Assembly: GCA_910586355.1 (NCBI GenBank)
Contig: CAJUHJ010000028.1
Location: 1 to 29,554, forward strand
Source: an uncultured Lachnospiraceae bacterium
GTDB taxonomy: Bacteria; Bacillota; Clostridia; Lachnospirales; Lachnospiraceae
Direction of reading: 5' to 3'
Length of the DNA stretch: 29,554 nucleotides
The translations under genes and the position numbers were made by a program. The notes below the pieces were generated by a model, which searched no databases, was not told the DNA's origin, and was given only the letters and a program-made list of their open reading frames with translations. Below are positions 24,933 through 29,554 of the stretch, one piece after another. Positions within the stretch are counted from its first letter, which is position 1. Every line of letters starts with the position of its first letter.

Positions 24933-25745
24933 TTAGGAACGTTCCATTTCCTTAGATGCTGCAGTGCAGCAGCGTTGAGCCGTTATTATTGCGTTCCGCA
25001 GTCCCAGTTCTTCGAGTTTGGCGACGGCGGCAATTGTGGTGCCGGCAGGAGAGCAGACGGCGTCTTTTAATTCACCAGGGTGTTGTTTGGTTTCCAAAAC
25101 CATTTTTGCAGCGCCGTATACTGCCTGTGCAGCAAATGTATATGCCATATTGCGCGACATTCCGTCAGCAACTGCAGCGTCTGCCATAGCTTCAATAAAC
25201 ATATAAACATAAGCCGGAGAAGAACCGCTGACTCCAATAACGGTATCCATCAAAGATTCTGGTACGACTTCTGCTTTTCCAAAACTTTCAAATATCGTCT
25301 GTACAGTCTTAAGTTCCTCAGCTTTCACCCATTCATTCGGCGTTAAAGCTGACATGGCCTCTAAAACCTGTGCCGGAGTATTTGGCATGGCGCGTACAAT
25401 TTTCATAGGTTTTCCAAAAAAATTATGTAATTTTGTATGGCTGATTCCAGCCGCGATTGCAACAAATAGCTTGGTATCGTCTGAACTATCACGAATTTCC
25501 TCAATTATGGATTGGTATAAAAAAGGCTTGACCGCCAGAAAAACAATATCGGAATTTTTTACAATTTCCGTATTATCAAGCGTTACCGAAATACCATATG
25601 CAGACGAAAGCCGGTCTAAGGTAGCTTTTGTATGCGCGCTGGCGATAATCTGTTCTTTATCGTACAGTTTAGAACTTAGGATTCCGCTGATTATGGCAGA
25701 ACCCATATTGCCGCAGCCGATAAATCCGATTTTATTCTTGTTCAT
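24933..25745 (-). CDS. proC: Pyrroline-5-carboxylate reductase
   Basis: A 270-residue enzyme that reduces pyrroline-5-carboxylate to proline with NAD(P)H in the cytosol, the last step of proline synthesis. The Rossmann start is 'KIGFIGCGNMGSAIISGIL' (residues 5-23). Later motifs are 'VFLAVKPFLYQSI', 'RAMPNTPAQVLEAMSAL', the family signature 'GVSGSSPAYVYMFIEAM' and 'AVCSPAGTTIAAVAKLEE', all complete. The ATG at 25745 is 4 nt downstream of the crt stop and has no visible Shine-Dalgarno sequence, so translation probably depends on ribosomes finishing crt. proA/proB are not in the window. Identification is secure; the pairing with crt is unusual. Confidence 0.96.
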   Translation of the reverse strand: MNKNKIGFIGCGNMGSAIISGILSSKLYDKEQIIASAHTKATLDRLSSAYGISVTLDNTEIVKNSDIVFLAVKPFLYQSIIEEIRDSSDDTKLFVAIAAGISHTKLHNFFGKPMKIVRAMPNTPAQVLEAMSALTPNEWVKAEELKTVQTIFESFGKAEVVPESLMDTVIGVSGSSPAYVYMFIEAMADAAVADGMSRNMAYTFAAQAVYGAAKMVLETKQHPGELKDAVCSPAGTTIAAVAKLEELGLRNAIITAQRCCTAASKEMERS

Positions 25746-25749
25746 AAAA

Positions 25750-26544
25750 TTAAAAATCAGTCAGATTCGCAGCCCTTTTCTCAAGGAATGCGCCCATACC
25801 TTCTGCTTTATCATGGGTAGAACAGGTAATGCCAAATAAGTTTGCTTCCATTTCTACTGCGTTTTTGATGTCCATATCATAACCGTTGTTGATGGCAGCT
25901 TTTGCAATTGCTACTGCATAGCTTCCTTTGGAAATGATTTTCTTTGCCATAGCAGTTGCAGTCGGCATTAACTCTTCTTTTGCAACAACTTTGTTGACAA
26001 GACCGATACGGTATGCTTCGTTGGCATCAATGTTGTCGCAGGTGAAAATCAATTCTTTTGCACGTCCCATTCCAACCAAACGGGCAAGTCTCTGTGTTCC
26101 GCCAAATCCCGGGATAATACCAAGGCCGCATTCCGGCTGTGCAAAACTTGCATTTTCAGAAGCTATACGAATATCACATGCCATTGCGATTTCACATCCG
26201 CCGCCAAGTGCAAAACCATTGATAGCAGCAATTGTAACTTGTCTCATATTCATCAATTTAAAGAAAGGTACAGAAGCTTTCATGCCGAAAGTTCTTGCTT
26301 CTGCAGCAGAAAAATTCACCATTTCAGCAATATCTGCCCCAGCAACAAAAGATTTGAATTCATTGCCCTTTTTGTCCGCTCCTCCAGTTAAGATGACAAC
26401 TTTAATGTCGTCCCTGCCTTCAATTTCAGTTAAAACTTCCGTCAGTTCATCTAACGTTTCGGAATTCAGTGCATTGAGCGCTGCCGGCCTGCTGATTTTC
26501 AATACTGCAATTTCGTCATTTACTTCCAATACTAAGTTGTTCAT
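25750..26544 (-). CDS. crt: Enoyl-CoA hydratase / 3-hydroxybutyryl-CoA dehydratase (crotonase)
   Basis: A 264-residue crotonase-fold enzyme. The oxyanion-hole segments are 'KSFVAGADIAEM' (residues 64-75) and 'ALGGGCEIAMACD', with catalytic Glu residues in 'GGGCEIAMA' and 'AQPECGLGIIPGFGGTQRL'. This pattern matches hydratases and fits the clostridial Crt that hydrates crotonyl-CoA in butyrate synthesis. The usual partners (bcd, etfAB, hbd, thl) are absent here, so the exact pathway cannot be fixed from context, and fatty-acid or amino-acid breakdown are alternatives. AGGAGG precedes the ATG. It is first in an operon with proC, behind a good promoter and a short leader hairpin. Confidence 0.88.
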   Translation of the reverse strand: MNNLVLEVNDEIAVLKISRPAALNALNSETLDELTEVLTEIEGRDDIKVVILTGGADKKGNEFKSFVAGADIAEMVNFSAAEARTFGMKASVPFFKLMNMRQVTIAAINGFALGGGCEIAMACDIRIASENASFAQPECGLGIIPGFGGTQRLARLVGMGRAKELIFTCDNIDANEAYRIGLVNKVVAKEELMPTATAMAKKIISKGSYAVAIAKAAINNGYDMDIKNAVEMEANLFGITCSTHDKAEGMGAFLEKRAANLTDF

Positions 26545-26571
26545 TTGAAATATCCTCCTGTTTTAAAATTA

Positions 26572-26591
26572 CAGATGAAACTGTTCATCTG
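26572..26591 (-). other. Hairpin in the crt leader
   Basis: A perfect 8-bp stem CAGATGAA (26572-26579) / TTCATCTG (26584-26591) with a four-base loop lies in the untranslated leader about 28 nt upstream of the crt ATG. It could stabilise the mRNA or bind a regulator; it has no T-run. Confidence 0.55.
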
Positions 26592-26613
26592 CCTGTTTTT
26601 GATTATCAAAATA

Positions 26614-26642
26614 ATTATACACCTAAGCGGTAAATTTGACAA
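26614..26642 (-). promoter_or_regulatory. crt-proC promoter
   Basis: On the minus strand, -35 TTGTCA (rc of 26637-26642), exactly 17 bp, -10 TATAAT (rc of 26614-26619), about 70 nt before the crt ATG. Confidence 0.75.
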
Positions 26643-26699
26643 TAAACGAAATAGAAATCTTATTTTAGAAAAAATTAATATAAAATTTCGGGAATGATA

Positions 26700-26733
26700 T
26701 TGACAAAAATAGTTAATAATTATATTTTATAAT
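26700..26733 (+). promoter_or_regulatory. BlaI-operon promoter with shared operator
   Basis: TTGACA (26700-26705), 17 bp, TATTTT (26723-26728). The imperfect dyad TTGACAA-AAA-TAGTTAA covers the -35 region, and a perfect dyad ATTATA-TTT-TATAAT (26719-26733) covers the -10. The first 29 bp match 28760-28788 at 23 positions without gaps. A BlaI-type repressor is the obvious candidate ligand, inferred from gene order. The gap 26643-26699 upstream is AT-rich with nothing else recognised. Confidence 0.6.
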
Positions 26734-26816
26734 AGAAGGGCAGGTGAATAAGTTATAAATTTTGAATTTTGGTGCCAAATATGGAACCAAGAAATAAAAA
26801 AGAAAGGAGAGATAAA

Positions 26817-27227
26817 ATGTCACTGGAAATGGGAATGACGAAGAGCGAGGAACAGATGATGGATATTTTCTGGTCTAGTGAAACGCCGCTGACGAGTGTG
26901 GATATCGTAAATATGAAAGTAAAAGATAGTTGGTGTAATGGTTTGGTGCACAATATTATACGTAGTCTGCTGAAAAAAGGACTGCTCGAAGAGTGTGGGA
27001 TGCAGCATTACGGCACACAATATGCCAGAAAAATTAAACCCGCATATGATCGAGAAACATATGCAGCAAAATTTCTTATTTCTAAGATGAATGGCAAAGC
27101 CTCTGTTTCGAAGGTAATGGCAGCTCTTGCAAAAGAAGAAGACAGGGAAGAAATTATAGAAGAGCTGGAGAATATTATTCGGGATATGCGTAAAGAAAAT
27201 ACAGAAGATAAAACGCAGAAAGAATAA
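26817..27227 (+). CDS. BlaI/MecI/CopY family transcriptional repressor
   Basis: A 136-residue winged-helix protein. Residues ~5-80 hold the DNA-binding domain: 'MTKSEEQMMDIFWSSETPLT', then 'SVDIVNMKVKDSWCNGLVHN' with the recognition helix, and 'LLKKGLLEECGMQHYGTQYA' as the wing. The helical C-terminal part forms the dimer and ends in a charged tail. In classic systems the partner M56 protease triggers cleavage of this repressor and release of the operator. The next gene is an M56 peptidase, so that logic is likely here. The ATG at 26817 follows AAGGAGA with good spacing; a 16-codon extension has no ribosome site. The promoter upstream carries a dyad and probably is autoregulated. Confidence 0.88.
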   Translation: MSLEMGMTKSEEQMMDIFWSSETPLTSVDIVNMKVKDSWCNGLVHNIIRSLLKKGLLEECGMQHYGTQYARKIKPAYDRETYAAKFLISKMNGKASVSKVMAALAKEEDREEIIEELENIIRDMRKENTEDKTQKE

Positions 27228-27278
27228 GCTTTACAGCGGGAAACCATTGAGAAATGAATTAAAATGAGGAGGTAGTAC

Positions 27279-28511
27279 GTGGTTTTTTCATTTTATTCAG
27301 TTTTAATGGCGGTACTTTCAAGCGGAATTTTAATAGGAATTCTTTATCCAATACGTAAGAAAAGTTATTTTGCCAAGAAGTTTGGATATATTTGCATAGT
27401 GATAATGTATTTGCTTTGTCTATTACGGATTTTTGTACCAATTGGTTTCCCTTTTACAGTAGGAATATCGAAAAGAGGAATTTATTCAGATATTTGTGAT
27501 GTCTTATGTTTTAATAAATTCCAGATTGGAAATTACGAGTTTGTAATTGCAGAAGCGTTGTTTGCAGTATGGGTGTTAGTTGCTTTTGTGAAAATTGGAA
27601 AATTCTTATTGGAATACAGGAGTACGGTAAAAGTATTGTCCATGTTTCCAGAAAAAAAGGATGCGCAGTGCCGTCATATACTGCAGCGTATATTTAAAGA
27701 GACGGGGAAACAGCATGATGTTACCGTTTTTTATAGCAAAGGAATACATATGCCAATGGGTATGGGAATACGAAAGTGGCGAATATATCTTCCCAAACAG
27801 GAGTATACAGATAAAGAATTGTATTATATTCTACTGCATGAATATACGCATTTTCTAAATGGTGACTTGTTTGTTAAGGTATTGTCATATTTCTTCTGTT
27901 GTGTGTTCTGGTGGAATCCGATGGTATATTTTATCAAAAAGGATTTGGATAAGAGCCTTGAGATGAAATGTGATTTGAGTATTGTAGAAAAACTCTCACT
28001 CACAGAATCGGCAGATTATTTGCAGACGATTGTAGAAAGCCTTAGAGCAGCTTGTGGGAAAAATCAGTTTTCCGGCGTACGTTATTCCGTATCTTTGGGA
28101 AATGCAAAAAATGATGAGCTGACAGAGCGTTTTCGGATTGTAGCAGAAAATAAAAAGAATGTAAAGAAGAATAAAAAATTCATAATTTGTTGGTTTATAG
28201 TATTTAGTGTTGTATGGGTAATGTCTTATAGTGTTTTGTTGATTCCAATGTACGAAGCACCAATAGAAGAGATTGAAGATGTGCCGGGTGCGGTTCAGTT
28301 TACACCAGATGATAGTTTTATTCTTTATGAAAACGAGGAATATTATTTTGTTATAGAGGTAGATGGAAAAACAATACAACATAAAATTAGTTGTAAGGAA
28401 ATAGATGAATTCGAAGAGTGCGATATTGAAATTAGAGGGAGGAAAAAAGATGAAAAAAGCGAAAGTTCTATTTTTAATTTCATTTTTAAGTTTGCAGACG
28501 ATATTATGTAG
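27279..28511 (+). CDS. M56 family membrane metallopeptidase (BlaR1/MecR1-like, no PBP sensor)
   Basis: A 410-residue integral membrane zinc peptidase. Hydrophobic segments are near residues 1-24, 32-52, 85-108, 195-215 and 295-318. The active site His187-Glu-Tyr-Thr-His191 (HExxH) lies in 'ILLHEYTHFLNGD', and a third ligand Glu228 lies in 'LEMKCDLSI'. In BlaR1/MecR1 a C-terminal penicillin-binding domain senses beta-lactam; here only ~90 residues follow the last helix, so the signal is different. The start is GTG 27279, 7 nt after GAGGAGG. It lies 51 bp after the repressor. Its last 20 codons overlap the start of the next gene, which encodes a signal peptide in another frame, so the tail may be a late extension. 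Confidence 0.88.
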   Translation: MVFSFYSVLMAVLSSGILIGILYPIRKKSYFAKKFGYICIVIMYLLCLLRIFVPIGFPFTVGISKRGIYSDICDVLCFNKFQIGNYEFVIAEALFAVWVLVAFVKIGKFLLEYRSTVKVLSMFPEKKDAQCRHILQRIFKETGKQHDVTVFYSKGIHMPMGMGIRKWRIYLPKQEYTDKELYYILLHEYTHFLNGDLFVKVLSYFFCCVFWWNPMVYFIKKDLDKSLEMKCDLSIVEKLSLTESADYLQTIVESLRAACGKNQFSGVRYSVSLGNAKNDELTERFRIVAENKKNVKKNKKFIICWFIVFSVVWVMSYSVLLIPMYEAPIEEIEDVPGAVQFTPDDSFILYENEEYYFVIEVDGKTIQHKISCKEIDEFEECDIEIRGRKKDEKSESSIFNFIFKFADDIM

Positions 28512-28677
28512 TGGTGTTATGATGCCAGAGACGGTCTATGCACAAACCCAGGAGAATCAGGCAAGGGTAAGCGATAATATTGTTATCAAATATAGAGTTT
28601 ATAATGGAAAATACCAGTACCGAAGATGGAATGCTACGAAACAATGTTGGGTAGACCCAAATTGGATAGATATGTAA
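28450..28677 (+). CDS. Small secreted aromatic peptide linked to M56/BlaI
   Basis: A 75-residue protein with a clear Sec signal peptide (residues 1-31, hydrophobic core 'VLFLISFLSLQTIL', cleavage likely after 'VYA'). It leaves a mature peptide of about 44 residues. The mature part ends in 'YRVYNGKYQYRRWNAT' and 'WVDPNWIDM', rich in Tyr, Trp and Arg, with a single Cys. I do not recognise an assigned function, although similar 'YNGK-QYRRWN...WVDP-WI' tails seem familiar from other Clostridia small proteins. GGGAGG lies before ATG 28450. The gene overlaps the 3' end of the M56 gene by 62 nt and is followed by a strong terminator, so it is the last gene of the BlaI/M56 operon. A substrate, pheromone or inhibitor role for the peptidase system is speculation. 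Confidence 0.75.
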   Translation: MKKAKVLFLISFLSLQTILCSGVMMPETVYAQTQENQARVSDNIVIKYRVYNGKYQYRRWNATKQCWVDPNWIDM

Positions 28678-28683
28678 TTTGAT

Positions 28684-28729
28684 AAAAACAAGCAAGTTTA
28701 CAAATTGATGGAACATGCTTGTTTTTTTT
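28684..28729 (+). terminator. Terminator of the BlaI/M56/peptide operon
   Basis: AAAAACAAGCA (28684-28694) pairs with TGCTTGTTTTT (28716-28726), an 11-bp stem with a 21-nt loop, ending in eight T residues (28722-28729). Confidence 0.88.
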
Positions 28730-28759
28730 ATGCGTATTGAATATTGAAAACAAAAGTTA

Positions 28760-28788
28760 TTGACAAATATTGTTAATTGCTATATATT
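28760..28788 (+). promoter_or_regulatory. Promoter of propeptide gene with shared operator
   Basis: TTGACA (28760-28765), exactly 17 bp, TATATT (28783-28788). The near-dyad TTGACAA-ATA-TTGTTAA overlaps the -35, and the whole 29 bp matches 26700-26728 at 23 positions. Downstream at 28805-28816 lies the palindrome CTGATATATCAG, and GAATTG (28816-28821) / CAATTC (28835-28840) form a second inverted repeat. The leader to the ATG at 28963 is long (~170 nt), with AGGAGG at 28951-28956 and another AGGAGGGG at 28877-28884 that precedes no clear gene. Confidence 0.6.
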
Positions 28789-28962
28789 TTTGTTATGATA
28801 TGAACTGATATATCAGAATTGTATCTGATAAAAACAATTCAATCAATTTTTTTGGCTAGCTGAGAATATTTTTATAAGGAGGGGATACAAAAGATAAGGG
28901 AAAAAATTACAAAGTAGACATATTGCAAAAGATAAAAATTTAAAAGCACAGGAGGATAAAAC

Positions 28963-29405
28963 ATGAAGTTAAAAAGAATTACAGCAGTTCTTACTGCGGC
29001 AGCAATTACATTTTTACCAATAATCCACATTTCGGCGGAACCAAGACAAGAATTTCAGACAGAGGAAAAGCAGTACGTATTGATTATGGAAAATGCAGCG
29101 GCTTATGAAGAAGCTGTAGAAAAGATTGGCGATGACATAATAGAAGATACGTCTGATTTGTCTGAAAAAAATGTAATTGTTGCAAATTTAGATAATTCAG
29201 AAGTAAAAAACTAGAACAATATGATGATATACTGGTTGAAGAGGATATTTTGCTGACAGCCAGTATGTTAAAAGGCGGCTGTTTTGATAGGACAGCTGAG
29301 GAAATTGAGATGGAAAGTGAATGGAATCTCCGGGCGATTATAGCTGCTTTTGCGCATGATGCGGTTCTTGACAAAATAAACGTAAATAGGAATATTCCAA
29401 ATTAA
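28963..29405 (+). pseudogene. Subtilase (S8) propeptide gene, frameshifted and lacking a catalytic domain
   Basis: The ATG at 28963 follows AGGAGG and encodes a signal peptide (residues 1-25, ending 'HISA'). An inhibitor-I9/S8 propeptide-like segment 'KQYVLIMENAAAYEEAVEKI' follows, then 'NVIVANLDNSEVK'. Frame 1 stops at TAG 29212-29214 after 83 residues. The -1 frame continues without a stop to TAA 29403-29405 with 'LEQYDDILVEEDILLTAS', the expected propeptide ending, and then 'EWNLRAI', which resembles the first residues of subtilase domains. The joined product would have 147 residues and no catalytic Asp/His/Ser. So either a decayed, truncated peptidase or a stand-alone propeptide/inhibitor made by -1 frameshifting. 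The promoter is shared in sequence with the BlaI operon. Confidence 0.7.
29205..29214 (+). other. A AAA AAC slippery heptamer followed by TAG
   Basis: The zero-frame codons read GTA AAA AAC TAG, so the heptamer A AAA AAC (29205-29211) is in the correct phase for -1 slippage and stops one codon later. A weak ACTGG/CCAGT stem lies about 20 nt downstream; no obvious upstream Shine-Dalgarno-like stimulator is seen. Confidence 0.5.
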
Positions 29406-29453
29406 ATCTACATGACTATGGACAAAAGTCTGTAAATTAGAGTCATTTATGTG

Positions 29454-29496
29454 AATAAGGGTGAAAATTTTGTAAAACAAGATTTTCATCCTTATT
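29454..29496 (+). terminator. Intrinsic terminator after the propeptide gene
   Basis: AATAAGGGTGAAAAT (29454-29468) pairs with ATTTTCATCCTTATT (29482-29496), a 15-bp stem with one G-U pair, followed by TTTATTTT. Confidence 0.85.
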
Positions 29497-29534
29497 TTTA
29501 TTTTCTGGGCTTTAGCCTGTTGAGTGCATCGGAG

Positions 29535-29552
29535 TTTCTCCCAACGGAGAAA
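29535..29552. repeat. Short inverted repeat at the window edge
   Basis: TTTCTCC (29535-29541), CAAC, GGAGAAA (29546-29552) form a perfect 7-bp stem right at the end of the window, preceded by GGCT-TT-AGCC near 29511. The sequence is cut off, so its nature (dispersed repeat, leader structure or element end) cannot be decided. Confidence 0.4.
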
Positions 29553-29554
29553 TG

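Noticed and set aside
26700..26733. Rex (redox) site near crt and the BlaI gene because of TTGACAA/GTTAA motifs
   Set aside because: The Rex consensus TTGTTAA-N4-TTAACAA is not matched, and the element faces the BlaI operon rather than crt.
27279..28511. Calling the M56 protein BlaR1 or MecR1
   Set aside because: There is no C-terminal penicillin-binding domain, only about 90 residues after the last helix.
29497..29554. A gene starting at the final ATG
   Set aside because: The ATG is the last codon of the window and GGAG is only 2 nt away from it.

Overview
The window looks like chromosomal DNA of a low-GC Clostridia, most likely a Lachnospiraceae gut bacterium. This is inferred from gene content: tig-clpP-clpX-lon-engB in the Firmicutes order, a DUF4250-type small protein, an Rpn-family nuclease with GMEKG repeats, a secreted Big_2 protein, a crotonase of butyrate type, and strong AGGAGG ribosome sites with several TTG/GTG starts. 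No rRNA, tRNA, CRISPR array, IS element or phage gene was seen.

Layout. 1-2.2 kb: the start of a MATE efflux pump diverges from a MerR/GyrI-type regulator across a 19-bp-spacer promoter with a dyad. A convergent bioY biotin transporter follows, with a BirA-type operator on its promoter, then a small HPr-like protein lacking the phosphorylatable His. 2.2-4.1 kb: a lone Cache-type chemoreceptor on the minus strand. 4.3-8.8 kb: dnaE and pfkA. 8.8-19.9 kb: a long same-strand block with trigger factor, ClpP, ClpX, Lon and EngB, then a zinc/manganese-type ABC importer (binding protein, ATPase, permease), a cytoplasmic parvulin, a DUF4250 protein and a GH13 glucosidase. 20.0-23.8 kb: a 1243-residue secreted protein with three Big_2 domains and a C-terminal helix-plus-strand module that appears twice. 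23.9-24.9 kb: an Rpn-type nuclease. 24.9-26.5 kb: crt and proC on the minus strand. 26.7-29.4 kb: a BlaI-type repressor, an M56 membrane metallopeptidase and a 75-residue secreted aromatic peptide, followed by a separately transcribed, frameshifted subtilase-propeptide gene.

How the genes work together. The tig-clp-lon block couples nascent-chain folding, AAA+ proteolysis and ribosome assembly. The 26.7-29.4 kb segment is the best candidate for an undescribed system. The promoter of the BlaI/M56/peptide operon and the promoter of the propeptide gene share a 29-bp element (23 identities, no gaps) that overlays the -35 box in both. This suggests one repressor controls both transcripts. The M56 protein has no penicillin-binding sensor domain, so it is probably not a beta-lactam sensor. 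The propeptide gene is interrupted exactly at an A AAA AAC heptamer followed by TAG, and the -1 frame continues the propeptide for 64 more codons.
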